Of a stretch of 37,627 nt of DNA, positions 1-8,969 are shown one piece after another (the first letter of the stretch is position 1; each line of letters begins with the position of its first letter). The notes under the pieces are model-generated. The model saw only the letters and a list, made by a program, of their open reading frames with translations. It was not told the DNA's origin and searched no databases. The DNA comes from Bacteroidaceae bacterium (GTDB taxonomy: Bacteria > Bacteroidota > Bacteroidia > Bacteroidales > Bacteroidaceae): contig JAFYWV010000013.1 of assembly GCA_017546505.1 (NCBI GenBank), positions 1 to 37,627 of the forward strand. The letters are read 5' to 3'. The position numbers were made by a program, and so were the translations under genes.

Positions 1-175
1 ACAGAATTGTAGAGCTCTAGCCCCCAAAGAAGACAAAAGCAAAGAATAAACACTATTGTTGCAATTCATATTATTGATAACAAGTTGACTTTATTAGAAG
101 TTTCCTGTAATGAGGTGCTTGAGGATTTATTCGCCAACGATTTCAGATAGGTTGTAGATAGCGGCATTCTTTTTG

Positions 176-871
176 TCAGAATATGAATCCCACTGAAAAA
201 CTCAGGATGTTGTCGTGTCTGTTGGTAGTGAATATTTTTCCGTCTGAATGTGATATAATATGGCTGGTGACCTTGTTCAGTCCGGCATCAAATGTCATAT
301 CAAGGAATACTCTGCTTATTTTTATGCCTAGGCCAACTTCCCAATAGTATGTTTTTGTGTGAAGAATTTCCTCAAGTCCATCGTATTTGAAGTGCTTGAA
401 ACTTTGCTTGCAGAGTGATGGTAGCAGGATTTTTGTTCGCGGGCCTGTAAAAAGGCTCAAACAGTATCTGTCTGTCTCAATAAAGTTAAAACCAAAGAGT
501 ATGGGAACTTGTATACAATATGTTCTCAGGTCGTAGACCGTGTTGTTTGGAATGAAGTTGCCATCTACCTTCTCTTGTTCATCCTGAAAATCAAAACTGT
601 GGTTTGTAATGCCGAATGTACCTTCTGTTTGCAGATAGCATCTGTTCTTTGTGACCCTGGCAAACAAGGAAAAGGCATAACCGATTTTGTTGCTCTGTAT
701 GTTGTTCGTGTCAAACTTGTACCCTTCGATGTTGAATTCTGGGTCGTTGTACGTAACAGCCTGAAAGCCGGCTTTTACACCGACATTGAATTTTGTCTTG
801 TCCATCTCTTGTGCTACTGTCAGAAATGGTAAGACTGCAATCAAAACTGCAATCAGGCTATCTCTTCTCAT
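176..871 (-). CDS. outer-membrane beta-barrel protein (PorT/OmpW-like fold), function unknown
   Basis: This 231-residue protein starts with a basic end and a hydrophobic stretch ending in FLTVAQ, which reads as a Sec signal peptide. The mature part alternates polar and hydrophobic residues, is rich in Tyr, Phe and Gly, and ends in SVGFIF. A terminal aromatic residue is typical of outer-membrane beta-barrels. The pattern fits the 'outer membrane protein beta-barrel domain' families common in Bacteroidota, but I see no motif giving a specific role. The frame is open upstream to 895. I chose the ATG at 871 because it puts the signal peptide at the N-terminus and lies 2 bp after the stop of the flavin reductase-like gene, so it is probably the last gene of the pyrBI transcript. 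The fold is fairly secure; the function is unknown. Confidence 0.7.
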   Translation of the reverse strand: MRRDSLIAVLIAVLPFLTVAQEMDKTKFNVGVKAGFQAVTYNDPEFNIEGYKFDTNNIQSNKIGYAFSLFARVTKNRCYLQTEGTFGITNHSFDFQDEQEKVDGNFIPNNTVYDLRTYCIQVPILFGFNFIETDRYCLSLFTGPRTKILLPSLCKQSFKHFKYDGLEEILHTKTYYWEVGLGIKISRVFLDMTFDAGLNKVTSHIISHSDGKIFTTNRHDNILSFSVGFIF

Positions 872-873
872 TG

Positions 874-1437
874 TTACTTCTTCTTTACACTCCAACCGAA
901 CTTACCGATGAAATCGCCAAGGTGAAAATATTTTCCGTGAGTATACACCAATGGGTCGGCAGCCGCAAGATTCCATTCGCCTGTCACGGGGTCAAGATAG
1001 CGGTCGTCAGCTTGCACGTTAACCACCTCGGCAAGGAACATATCGTGTGAACCGAGCGGTATTATCTGCTTTACCTTGCACTCAATACTCAGTGGTGATT
1101 CTGCTATTATTGGAGCTTTGACGTTTATTGACGGGGCGTATGTAAGCCCTGTTTCCTTTGCCTTGTCATAGTCCTTGCCCGAACGGACACCACACCAGTC
1201 TGTGGCCTTAGCCATATCTGCCGTGGTGAGATTGATGACAAACTCGCCGGTCTCTTTTATTATCGGATAGGAGTGTCTTTCGGGGCGCACGGATATATAA
1301 CACATTGCAGGGTTGGTACAAGTTGTTCCTACCCACGACACTGTGAGCATATTGTAGTTCTTGGGATTGTCGCCACAAGTTATCAGCACGGCCGGCAAAG
1401 GGTATATCATTGTGCCGGGTTTCCAGCTTATCTTCAT
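874..1437 (-). CDS. flavin reductase-like protein (FMN-binding split barrel)
   Basis: A 187-residue cytoplasmic protein with the flavin reductase-like split-barrel organisation. It opens with KPGTMIYPLPAVLITCGD, where the PLPAVLIT strand is typical of flavoredoxin-like members. A middle segment (TCTNPAMCYISVRPERHSYP) corresponds to the FMN-phosphate region, and ETGEFVINL follows. Family members bind FMN and reduce flavins or pass electrons to a partner; the actual substrate cannot be read here. The gene follows pyrI by 2 bp on the same strand, and the barrel protein follows it by 2 bp. Co-transcription with pyrBI is likely, but the physiological link to pyrimidine synthesis is not known to me. 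Confidence 0.88.
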   Translation of the reverse strand: MKISWKPGTMIYPLPAVLITCGDNPKNYNMLTVSWVGTTCTNPAMCYISVRPERHSYPIIKETGEFVINLTTADMAKATDWCGVRSGKDYDKAKETGLTYAPSINVKAPIIAESPLSIECKVKQIIPLGSHDMFLAEVVNVQADDRYLDPVTGEWNLAAADPLVYTHGKYFHLGDFIGKFGWSVKKK

Positions 1438-1439
1438 TA

Positions 1440-1904
1440 TTATAACAGTTTAATGTCGTTCAAGGCAACCTCTTTCTCGCAATAGCGACATTTAAGCGTG
1501 TGCGTGGCGCGGTCTGCTATGTAGAAGTGTGTTGCCATCGGTTCGTTGTTGGTGATGCAGTTGAGGTTGTTGCACTTTATTATGTTGTGTATTTCGTCGG
1601 GCATCTTGACCTCCCGTTTTTCAACAACATTGTAATCCCGTATAGTGTTCAGTACCACATTGGGTGCAACAACAGAAATTTTGTTTATCTCATCGTCGGT
1701 AAAGAACCTGTCCGAGATTTTTATCAGTCCTTTTTTGCCCAATTTCTTGCTTTCGAGATTATATCCAATTGTTACATTGTTACTCATTGTTTGGATGTTG
1801 AGCAGGTTGACAACAGCAAACAACTTGTCGGCAGGAATGTGGTCTATCACTGTGCCGTTGCATAGTGCCGAAACTTGCAATGCCGGCTTTTTATTATCGT
1901 TCAT
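1440..1904 (-). CDS. pyrI: aspartate carbamoyltransferase regulatory subunit
   Basis: A 154-residue protein, the usual length for PyrI. The N-terminal half is the allosteric nucleotide-binding domain ([19 protein letters not shown], then the NVTIGYNL region). The C-terminal half is the zinc domain, with four cysteines at about residues 111, 116, 139 and 142 (C-x4-C ... C-x2-C). In the known holoenzyme these bind zinc and hold the catalytic trimers together. PyrI gives ATCase its CTP inhibition and ATP activation, so this enzyme is probably of the E. coli-like allosteric class. It lies 11 bp downstream of pyrB on the same strand. Confidence 0.96.
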   Translation of the reverse strand: MNDNKKPALQVSALCNGTVIDHIPADKLFAVVNLLNIQTMSNNVTIGYNLESKKLGKKGLIKISDRFFTDDEINKISVVAPNVVLNTIRDYNVVEKREVKMPDEIHNIIKCNNLNCITNNEPMATHFYIADRATHTLKCRYCEKEVALNDIKLL

Positions 1905-1915
1905 ACTCTTTTGGA

Positions 1916-2830
1916 TTAAATGTTAATGCCTAGGACATCACAGATTATTGCCTCGCGTACATAGAGACCGTTCTGCGCCTGCTGAAAATAGTAAGCCTTT
2001 GGGTTGTCATCCACATCCTGCGCAATCTCGTTCACACGTGGCAGTGGGTGGAGAATTCTAAGGTTCTCTTTCGTGTTTGCCAACATTGCATTTGTGAGCC
2101 GATAGCAGTTTTTGACTTTTTCGTATTCCATAATGTCGCTGAAACGCTCGCGTTGCACTCGTGTCATATAGATGATGTCTGCGTCGGAAATGACATCTTC
2201 ATTGAATTCAGATGTTTCGGTATAAGGGATATTGTTCTTTTCGCAGAAAAGTCGGTACTCCTCGGGCATACGCAATTCGTCGGGCGATATGAAACAGAAT
2301 GTGGGGTTGAAATGACGCATCGCGTGCAACAATGAATGCACTGTGCGACCATACTTCAAGTCGCCCACAAGGTGTATTTTCAAACCTTCAAGGGTACCCT
2401 GTGTCTTTTTGATGGAGTAGAGGTCGAGCATTGTCTGCGATGGGTGTTGGTTCGCCCCGTCTCCTGCATTTATTATAGGCACCTGCGATACTTCGCTTGC
2501 ATAGCGGGCTGCACCTTCGAGCTTGTGTCTCATAGCAATGACATCTGCATAACTCGACACCATCTTGATGGTGTCCTTCAAGGTCTCACCTTTGGTGGCC
2601 GAACTTGTGGCTGCATCACTGAAACCTATGACACTTGCACCAAGTCTGTTGGCCGCTGTCTCAAAACTCAAACGTGTTCTTGTCGATGGCTCAAAGAAAA
2701 GCGAACCGACAATTTTTCCTTTTAGTATATCCCTGTTGGGGTTCTCTTCGAACTTCTCTGCTGTTTCAAGCAGTGAGAGTATCTTCTCACGTGAGAGGTC
2801 GTTAATCGAAACAAAGCTCCTGCTTTTCAT
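1916..2830 (-). CDS. pyrB: aspartate carbamoyltransferase catalytic subunit
   Basis: A 304-residue enzyme that condenses carbamoyl phosphate with aspartate to N-carbamoyl-aspartate, the committed step of pyrimidine synthesis. Signature motifs are present: [12 protein letters not shown] (carbamoyl-phosphate loop), [12 protein letters not shown], the [15 protein letters not shown] region (active-site His and Gln), the aspartate-domain [13 protein letters not shown] and HPLPRV near the C-terminus. The frame opens with a TTG at 2836. The ATG at 2830 (MKSRSFVSI) is preferred. It is the first gene of the minus-strand transcript and diverges from the pbp1A operon. Confidence 0.97.
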   Translation of the reverse strand: MKSRSFVSINDLSREKILSLLETAEKFEENPNRDILKGKIVGSLFFEPSTRTRLSFETAANRLGASVIGFSDAATSSATKGETLKDTIKMVSSYADVIAMRHKLEGAARYASEVSQVPIINAGDGANQHPSQTMLDLYSIKKTQGTLEGLKIHLVGDLKYGRTVHSLLHAMRHFNPTFCFISPDELRMPEEYRLFCEKNNIPYTETSEFNEDVISDADIIYMTRVQRERFSDIMEYEKVKNCYRLTNAMLANTKENLRILHPLPRVNEIAQDVDDNPKAYYFQQAQNGLYVREAIICDVLGINI

Positions 2831-2860
2831 CTTCAATGCTGATTACAAAATAAATTTCTT

Positions 2861-2892
2861 GTAAAGATAGCGCAATAATCTTTTTTAAGCAA
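2861..2892 (-). promoter_or_regulatory. candidate promoter of pyrB
   Basis: Read on the minus strand, 2868-2861 is TATCTTTA, one mismatch from the Bacteroidota -7 consensus TAnnTTTG. A TTG at 2892-2890 lies about 21 bp upstream as a possible -33. The -7 element is about 30 bp upstream of the pyrB ATG. The one mismatch and weak -33 keep confidence low. Confidence 0.35.
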
Positions 2893-2974
2893 TATCCGGA
2901 CGTTATTTTATTTCAAAAATCCTGTAGACATTCAAAGGGACTCAAAAGCTTGCACGATATTGGATTTTTTGTAT

Positions 2975-2982
2975 TAAATTTG
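2975..2982 (+). promoter_or_regulatory. candidate -7 element of the pbp1A operon
   Basis: TAAATTTG matches TAnnTTTG exactly and lies 59 bp before the ATG at 3042. A possible TTG -33 at 2950-2952 is 22 bp upstream, at the long end of the usual spacing. It sits in the 211-bp region between divergent pyrB and pbp1A. Confidence 0.45.
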
Positions 2983-3041
2983 CAGAACTATGATTTTCCT
3001 TTAAAAGGAAACCATTGGGTATCTTTTATAACACGACAGAT

Positions 3042-5438
3042 ATGAAAAAAACTAAAAGGATATTGATTGCGATATGGGTTATTCTCGCAATCTCTGTTTT
3101 GGCGGTTGCCTTCCTGTTCTATGCAACATCTCGCGGATGGGTGGGGTATGTGCCTGATACAAGCGAACTCGAAAATCCACAATACAAATACGCCTCTCAA
3201 ATTATTTCGGCCGATGGGAAAGAGATGGGTACTTGGTCTTACAGCAAAGAAAACCGTGTTCGTGTGGAGTTTGATGAGATACCAAAACATCTGATAGACG
3301 CTCTGATTGCTACCGAGGATGTCCGTTTCTTTGACCATTCGGGTATTGATGGCAAATCTCTTTTGCGTGTAATGGTGAAGAGTATAATTCTGCAACAGGA
3401 GAATTCCGGTGGCGGTAGTACAATCACCCAACAGCTGGCAAAACTTCTCTATTCGGGAGCATCGGGCAGTATACTCGACCGCATCTATCAGAAACCCAAT
3501 GAGTGGGTTATTGCCGTGAACCTTGAACAACAATACACCAAGAACGAGATACTTGCAATGTACCTTAATAAGTATGATTTCGGATACAATGCTGTGGGTC
3601 TTGCGAGTGCGGCGGCTGTCTATTTTGGCAAGCGTGCAAGTGAACTCACGATTGAGGAGTCGGCTATGCTCGTCGGTATGTGCAAGAACTCATCTCTCTT
3701 TAACCCTATTCGTCGTCCCGAGATGACCCGCGATCGCAGAAATGTCGTGTTTATGCAGATGCATAAGGCTGGATATCTTACAACCGACGAGTGCGATTCG
3801 TTGTCAAGACTTCCATTGGGTATAGATTATCACACAGCCGACCATAACGAGGGTGTTGCTCCCTACTTCCGCGAATATCTGCGTCTTTATATGACGGCAA
3901 AGAAACCTGAGCGCAAGAATTACCGTGGTTGGCAAATGCAACAGTTCTATGACGACTCGCTCCGTTGGGCAACAGATTCGCTTTTCGGGTGGTGTAACAG
4001 GAATGTAAAGCCCAATGGTGAAAAGTACAATATTTATACAGATGGATTGAAAATATATACAACCATTGATTCACGTATGCAGTCATACCTTGAAGATGCT
4101 GTGCAAAAACACGTTGCAGGTAAGCTGCAGACCGATTTCTTCAAAGCGAAGAAAGGCAAGAAAACAGCTCCTTTCAGTAGCGACCTGAAAGTGGCCGAGG
4201 TTGAAAGTATAATGCTCCGGAATATGAAACAGAGTGAACGCTATCGTCTTATGAAGAAAAGCGGACATTCACAAAAGGAGATTGAAGAGGCTTTCAATAC
4301 CAAACAAGAAATGAAGGTCTTTACCTATCAGGGGCTGAAGGATACTGTGATGACTCCTATGGATTCTATAAAGTATTATAAATATTTCCTTCGTACGGGA
4401 GCAATGTCTATGGACCCGCTCTCCGGTGAAGTCAAAGCCTATGTAGGTGGAACAAACTACCACTATTTCAAATATGATATGGTAAGCAACGGCCGTCGTC
4501 AGGTGGGCTCAACAATCAAACCGTTCCTCTATTCATTGGCTATGGAGCGTGGCTTCTTGCCTTGTGATGAGACCCGTAATGTTGAGCAGACTCTCTTTGA
4601 CGACCTTGGACGAGTTTGGAAACCACGTAATTCGTCGCGCGACAGATATGGCGAAATGGTGACACTGCGCTGGGGATTGTCAAAATCGAACAACTGGATT
4701 TCGGCCTACCTGATGAACCAGCTAAGCCCTTATTCCTTGAAGAAACTTATACACGAATTCGGCTTGACAAACCAAAGCATTGAGGCTACACAATCATTGT
4801 GCTTGGGCTCGTGCGATGCTTCGGTGTCCGAGATGGTCAGTGCATATACCGCTTTTGTCGGTAAGGGTATGCGTGTTGCTCCTCTTATGGTTTCACGCAT
4901 CGAAGATAATGCAGGCAATGTCATTGCAACATTTTCTGCTCAAAAGAATGAAGTTATCAGCCGCGAAAGTTCATACAAGATGATTGATATGATGCGTGGC
5001 GTCATCAACGAGGGAACGGGCTATCGTCTCCGAGGCGTATATAATATAAAAGCCGATATGTGTGGAAAAACCGGTACAACCCAGAATATGTCCGATGGTT
5101 GGTTTGTCGGCTACACACCGTCGCTTGTTACCGGCTGTTGGGTCGGTGGAGAAGAGCGTAACATCCACTTCGATAGAATGAGTGAAGGACAGGGAGCATC
5201 AATGGCTCTGCCTATCTATGGCTTGTATATGCAAAAGGTTTATGCCGACAAATCGTTGCCTTATAGCGAGGATGAACTTTTTGACATACCCGAAGATTTT
5301 GACCCTTGTCGCAGTAAATTCTTGCCGTTTGAAGAGATTGAGAGCGATACGCTCTCTGTTGCAGATGAACTTGCTCCGGCTAAGTTGTATGTGCCCGAAG
5401 AGACACTGCAAGAGGGTTTTGATGATATTTTTGAATAA
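3042..5438 (+). CDS. class A penicillin-binding protein 1A (transglycosylase/transpeptidase)
   Basis: A 798-residue bifunctional peptidoglycan synthase anchored by an N-terminal transmembrane segment (about residues 6-28). The glycosyltransferase family 51 domain follows, with the catalytic Glu at about 92 in TEDVRFFDHSGID and GGSTITQQLAK at 124-134. The C-terminal transpeptidase has SxxK at 490-493 (GSTIKPF), SxN at 549-551 and KTG at 676-678. All catalytic motifs are intact, so it should both polymerise and cross-link glycan strands in the periplasm. An in-frame TTG at 3015 exists, but the ATG at 3042 (MKKTKR, followed by the membrane anchor) is more plausible. It is followed 31 bp later by kdsB. 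The size and motif order fit PBP1A (mrcA/ponA-type). Confidence 0.96.
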   Translation: MKKTKRILIAIWVILAISVLAVAFLFYATSRGWVGYVPDTSELENPQYKYASQIISADGKEMGTWSYSKENRVRVEFDEIPKHLIDALIATEDVRFFDHSGIDGKSLLRVMVKSIILQQENSGGGSTITQQLAKLLYSGASGSILDRIYQKPNEWVIAVNLEQQYTKNEILAMYLNKYDFGYNAVGLASAAAVYFGKRASELTIEESAMLVGMCKNSSLFNPIRRPEMTRDRRNVVFMQMHKAGYLTTDECDSLSRLPLGIDYHTADHNEGVAPYFREYLRLYMTAKKPERKNYRGWQMQQFYDDSLRWATDSLFGWCNRNVKPNGEKYNIYTDGLKIYTTIDSRMQSYLEDAVQKHVAGKLQTDFFKAKKGKKTAPFSSDLKVAEVESIMLRNMKQSERYRLMKKSGHSQKEIEEAFNTKQEMKVFTYQGLKDTVMTPMDSIKYYKYFLRTGAMSMDPLSGEVKAYVGGTNYHYFKYDMVSNGRRQVGSTIKPFLYSLAMERGFLPCDETRNVEQTLFDDLGRVWKPRNSSRDRYGEMVTLRWGLSKSNNWISAYLMNQLSPYSLKKLIHEFGLTNQSIEATQSLCLGSCDASVSEMVSAYTAFVGKGMRVAPLMVSRIEDNAGNVIATFSAQKNEVISRESSYKMIDMMRGVINEGTGYRLRGVYNIKADMCGKTGTTQNMSDGWFVGYTPSLVTGCWVGGEERNIHFDRMSEGQGASMALPIYGLYMQKVYADKSLPYSEDELFDIPEDFDPCRSKFLPFEEIESDTLSVADELAPAKLYVPEETLQEGFDDIFE

Positions 5439-5469
5439 TAGAATAGAACGGATTTTATACAAAATAACA

Positions 5470-6237
5470 ATGAAATTTGTAGGAATTATACCGGCACGAT
5501 ATGCCTCTACCCGCTTTCCGGGAAAACCGTTGGCTATGTTGGGTGGAAAGCCTGTAATCCAGCGTGTGTATGAACAGGTGAAGGAGTGCTTTGATGATCT
5601 GTATGTGGCTACAGACGATGACCGCATAAAAGATGCTGTGCTTGCTTTTGGCGGCAAGGTGGTGATGACATCGCCCGATTGTAACAACGGCACCGAGCGT
5701 TGTCTCGATGCATATAAGCGTTTGGGGCTGGAGTGTGATGTCATTGTGAATATACAAGGTGATGAACCTTTCATTCAGCGCAAACAGGTTGATGCTCTCA
5801 TTGCTTGTTTCGATAGCGAGGAGACTGATATAGCAACACTGGTAAAGCCTTTTGAAGCAGCCGATGGCATTGAGCGTCTTGAGTGTCCCAATTCTCCAAA
5901 GGTAGTTCTGAATGAAAAGGGATATGCCATCTATTTCAGTCGTTCTGTTGTGCCTTATCTCCGTGGAGTGGAAAAAGCAGAGTGGCTCAGCAAACACACA
6001 TTCTACAAGCATCTTGGTATATACGCCTATCGTGCCAATCTCTTGGAGACACTGACAACTCTCCCTCAGTCACCTATGGAAAAGGCCGAGTCGCTTGAGC
6101 AACTCCGTTGGCTTGAGAATGGTTACAAAATAAAGGTCGGTGTTACTGATATTGAAACTATCGGTATTGATACACCGGAGGATCTTGAGCGCGCAAAGGC
6201 ATTTGCCGCATCTATCGGTTTTGCTTGGAACGACTGA
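5470..6237 (+). CDS. kdsB: 3-deoxy-manno-octulosonate cytidylyltransferase (CMP-Kdo synthetase)
   Basis: A 255-residue cytosolic enzyme that activates Kdo with CTP for lipid A-core assembly. It begins MKFVGIIPARYASTRFPGKP, the nucleotide-binding signature of the family, and carries VNIQGDEPFI with the metal/CTP-binding Asp. GIDTPEDLERAK at the C-terminus is also typical. The open frame continues upstream to 5182 inside pbp1A, but only the ATG at 5470 gives the conserved N-terminus. It lies 31 bp after pbp1A and its TGA overlaps the next ATG by one base (TGATG), so the two downstream genes are probably translationally coupled. Confidence 0.96.
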   Translation: MKFVGIIPARYASTRFPGKPLAMLGGKPVIQRVYEQVKECFDDLYVATDDDRIKDAVLAFGGKVVMTSPDCNNGTERCLDAYKRLGLECDVIVNIQGDEPFIQRKQVDALIACFDSEETDIATLVKPFEAADGIERLECPNSPKVVLNEKGYAIYFSRSVVPYLRGVEKAEWLSKHTFYKHLGIYAYRANLLETLTTLPQSPMEKAESLEQLRWLENGYKIKVGVTDIETIGIDTPEDLERAKAFAASIGFAWND

Positions 6238-7508
6238 TGAAACCGCTGCCACCGACAATAAAACCTATGTTGCTCGAACATTTGGCGTTGCCACGTTTGG
6301 TGACAATGCCGAATGGCGTGCCGTTGTATATGCTCGACAGTGTTGACAAGGGCGTCGTGAGGCTTGATATCCTGTTCAAAGGCGACTATTCAGTGCAGAC
6401 TAAACCGCTGTTGGCAATGTTCACAAATAGAATGTTGCGTGAGGGTGCCGGTGCTTTCACTGCTGCTGACATTTCGCAGAAACTGGATTTCTACGGAGCT
6501 TGGATAGATATGTATTCTTCCCAGAACTGCAATCATATCACCCTCTATACGATGTCCAAGCACTTCGTGCCATTGTTGTCGGTGCTTGAGGAACTCGTCA
6601 AGCATCCGTCGTTTCCTCAGGAGAACCTTGATACTGTCAAGAGTAACAATAAATCCTACTTCTTGGTAAATTCCCACAAAGTAGACGTCGTTTCACAACG
6701 CTATTTCGAGAATTGTCTGTGGGGTAGTGAGCACCCGTTGGGGCACGTTGTTGAAGCATCGGACTATGATGCCATAACACGTGATGACATTATAGGCTAC
6801 TATAATGACTATTATGGCAGTAGAAACTGTTCGGTTTTTGTTTCCGGGGCTGTTGACGAACCTATGCTCTCTGCTTTGTTTGCCGGTTTTGGAGAGGATG
6901 CGTGGGGATGTTCAAAAGTGTGTGCCCCCAATGACGTTGAAGACCCTGCTCCACATACAGGACGTCGTGATGTTCCTGTTCCCGATACAATGCAGAGTGC
7001 TGTAAAGATAGGTTTTATGGCAATGGATTCTCAACATCCCGATTTCCTTAAATTCCGTTTCTTGTGTGTGCTGCTTGGCGGTTATTTCGGTAGCCGTCTG
7101 ATGAGCAATGTCCGCGAGGACAACGGATACACCTATCATATCGCGGCAGAACTGGATGCCTATGGCTCACGCAATGCATTTATGATAAGTAGCGAGTGCG
7201 CGACGGAGTATGTTGAGCCTTTGATTGAAGAGGTCTATCGTGAATTGGACCGTCTTGTCAACGAGCCCGTAGATGAACAGGAGATAGAACTTGTCCGTAA
7301 CTATATAATGGGTGAGTTGTGCCGTGAGTATGAAGGGCAGTCTGCAAAGTCAGAGGTCTTTATAAATGCCTGGCTTTCAAGTGTTGATTTTTCATCGGTA
7401 AACAGGTATATCGATGAAATTAAGTGTGTGACACCACTTGATTTGCAGCGTCTTGCACGTGAATATTTTAAAAAGGAGAATATCATTGAGGTTGTAGCCG
7501 GTAAATAG
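6237..7508 (+). CDS. M16-fold (insulinase-like) protein without the zinc-binding motif
   Basis: A 423-residue protein with the two-domain layout of M16B peptidases: an N-terminal half (MPNGVPLYML ... RLDILFKGD) and a C-terminal half containing FGSRLMSNVREDNGYTYHI, the conserved Arg/Tyr region. No signal peptide is visible. The HxxEH zinc motif is missing: at the equivalent place the sequence reads AMFTNRML where active members have AHFLEHML, so His, Glu and His are replaced by Met, Asn and Arg. In known two-subunit M16 peptidases the partner subunit is degenerate in this way. It is probably catalytically dead, or the non-catalytic partner of a peptidase encoded elsewhere. The ATG at 6237 overlaps the kdsB stop; a TTG at 6225 is less likely. 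Confidence 0.85.
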   Translation: MKPLPPTIKPMLLEHLALPRLVTMPNGVPLYMLDSVDKGVVRLDILFKGDYSVQTKPLLAMFTNRMLREGAGAFTAADISQKLDFYGAWIDMYSSQNCNHITLYTMSKHFVPLLSVLEELVKHPSFPQENLDTVKSNNKSYFLVNSHKVDVVSQRYFENCLWGSEHPLGHVVEASDYDAITRDDIIGYYNDYYGSRNCSVFVSGAVDEPMLSALFAGFGEDAWGCSKVCAPNDVEDPAPHTGRRDVPVPDTMQSAVKIGFMAMDSQHPDFLKFRFLCVLLGGYFGSRLMSNVREDNGYTYHIAAELDAYGSRNAFMISSECATEYVEPLIEEVYRELDRLVNEPVDEQEIELVRNYIMGELCREYEGQSAKSEVFINAWLSSVDFSSVNRYIDEIKCVTPLDLQRLAREYFKKENIIEVVAGK

Positions 7509-7630
7509 AGAGAACCTTCTTGTACATCGGCTGTTAGACTCTTTCCTATCTCTGTATAAAATGAAAAGTCGAAAATCTCACATTTTTTCAAAATAAATAG
7601 CTCATCGTTCTTTTTTCTCAACTTTGTTAT

Positions 7631-7638
7631 TATCTTTG
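7631..7638 (+). promoter_or_regulatory. candidate -7 element upstream of the MORN-protein operon
   Basis: TATCTTTG is a perfect TAnnTTTG match in the 279-bp gap after the M16 gene. It implies a start near 7645 and a leader of about 140 nt before the ATG at 7788. No strong -33 TTTG is visible at the usual distance. Confidence 0.45.
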
Positions 7639-7661
7639 TGATTGCAGTATTGTTTATTGCA

Positions 7662-7784
7662 ATGTTGCGTCGGCTTCGGAATTATATTGTTCTAATTCGG
7701 AGTGATGTCAAGGAAACTATGGCTTGGATGTCTCGCAACGTTGCAGCCCTTGCGGGCAACAATATTGTTGTTTTAAAAAGATAA
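7662..7784 (+). CDS. possible 40-residue leader ORF (uncertain)
   Basis: An ATG at 7662 opens a 40-codon frame that ends with TAA at 7782-7784, only 3 bp before the ATG of the MORN gene. The predicted peptide is basic (MLRRLRNYIVLIRSD ... NNIVVLKR). It lies in the leader implied by the -7 element at 7631 and could be a short coupled leader peptide. I know of no family like it, and the arrangement could be chance. Confidence 0.2.
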   Translation: MLRRLRNYIVLIRSDVKETMAWMSRNVAALAGNNIVVLKR

Positions 7785-7787
7785 TTG

Positions 7788-8960
7788 ATGAAACGCTTTT
7801 TTGCTATACTACTTCCTGTCTTGTTTGTTCCGGTAGTTCTGCCGGCTCAGACCGAAAAGAGTGATGTTGCAGTTGCTCCATCAGCAGCTGTTTCAATTTT
7901 TTCTAAAAATAAATCAAAGAGTGTTGTTTCTACAGTTTTGCGCGATGGCTCTGTGTACATTGGCGAGGTAAAAAGAAAGCGCCCGAATGGAACAGGTCGT
8001 GTCGTCTATCCCAATGGCGATAAATACAAAGGAACTTTCCTTAAAGGCAAACGTCACGGAGCCGGAGTCTATGAATACAAAAACGGTGACAGCTACGAGG
8101 GTAGTTACAAAGAAGGTGAGAGACAGGGCTCCGGTGTCTTCAAATTTGCCGATGGACGCAAATACGATGGCAGTTGGGTTGATGACCGGATGCAGGGCTA
8201 TGGCCGCATCGATTATCCTAATGGCGACTATTATGTCGGCGCTTGGGTGATGGGCAGACGCGAAGGTTCCGGAACATATATCTATTCTACCGGTGAATCG
8301 TATGCCGGTGAGTGGGTAAATGACAAATATAATGGAGTCGGGACCTACATCTGGGCCGATAACAGCAAATACATAGGTCAGTGGAAAAATGGTAAGCGAG
8401 AGGGTGAAGGCATTTTTCTTTCTCCTCTTGGTGACAGTTACAATGGAATGTGGGCACATAATGTGTATGAGGGTAAAGGTTGCTACATATATTCTAGCGG
8501 AGCTGTCTACGAAGGTGAGTTCAAGGATGGCATTTGGAATGGCAACGGAAAATATATCTCGCCAGATAGTGTTGTGTATGAAGGTACATTCAAAGGCGGG
8601 CAACGCAACGGCATAGGCAAAATGTACTTTTTAAATGGTGATGTCTATGAAGGTGAATGGAAAGACAATGTACGTTGTGGCAAAGGACTCTACACTTGGG
8701 CGAACGGAGACGTTTACGATGGCTGTTGGGAAGATGATATGATGAATGGTCCGGGCGTGCTTCGCCTTAGTGATGGTCGCAAATACAGCGGAGGATTTCT
8801 CGAAGGTCTTGAGCACGGAGCCGGTGTGGCAATCGACGCAGACGGATTGCGTTACGAAGGTGTCTTTGACGAGGGACAGCGCAATGGAAAATTTATAGTG
8901 AGGGATACTGATGGCAGTGTGCTCCGCGAATGTGTATATAGTTTGGGAATAATAGAATAA
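7788..8960 (+). CDS. secreted MORN-repeat protein (about 14 repeats)
   Basis: A 390-residue protein with a signal peptide (MKRFFAILLPVLFVPVVLPA, cleavage near PAQ), then a short Ser/Lys-rich linker. From about residue 53 to 374 it is almost entirely MORN repeats of 23 residues (YxGxxxxGxxxGxGxxxxxxG): I count about 14. Repeats vary at surface positions but keep the Tyr-x-Gly and Gly-x-Gly core. MORN arrays form elongated beta-sheet rods that bind proteins or lipids, and sometimes sit next to catalytic domains; none is attached here. With the signal peptide it should work in the periplasm or at the surface. The start at 7788 (ATG) is preferred over the in-frame TTG at 7785. It is followed 9 bp later by the YhcH-like gene and then glgB. 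The binding partner is unknown. Confidence 0.88.
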   Translation: MKRFFAILLPVLFVPVVLPAQTEKSDVAVAPSAAVSIFSKNKSKSVVSTVLRDGSVYIGEVKRKRPNGTGRVVYPNGDKYKGTFLKGKRHGAGVYEYKNGDSYEGSYKEGERQGSGVFKFADGRKYDGSWVDDRMQGYGRIDYPNGDYYVGAWVMGRREGSGTYIYSTGESYAGEWVNDKYNGVGTYIWADNSKYIGQWKNGKREGEGIFLSPLGDSYNGMWAHNVYEGKGCYIYSSGAVYEGEFKDGIWNGNGKYISPDSVVYEGTFKGGQRNGIGKMYFLNGDVYEGEWKDNVRCGKGLYTWANGDVYDGCWEDDMMNGPGVLRLSDGRKYSGGFLEGLEHGAGVAIDADGLRYEGVFDEGQRNGKFIVRDTDGSVLRECVYSLGIIE

Positions 8961-8969
8961 AACAGATTT

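Noticed and set aside
1-175. Possible gene start on the minus strand running off the left edge (ATG at 69)
   Set aside because: Only 23 codons are visible and none is recognisable. No terminator or promoter could be supported in this stretch.
5182-5469. 96-codon upstream extension of the kdsB frame inside pbp1A
   Set aside because: KdsB homologues begin with the MKFVGIIPAR segment at 5470. The extension is a shadow of the transpeptidase gene.
7914-8603. Long open frame on the minus strand across the MORN gene (229 codons), and a second at 8631-9359
   Set aside because: Antisense to a strongly periodic repeat gene. The repeated codon pattern keeps stops out of the opposite frame. The peptides are Ile/Thr-rich without motifs or plausible starts.
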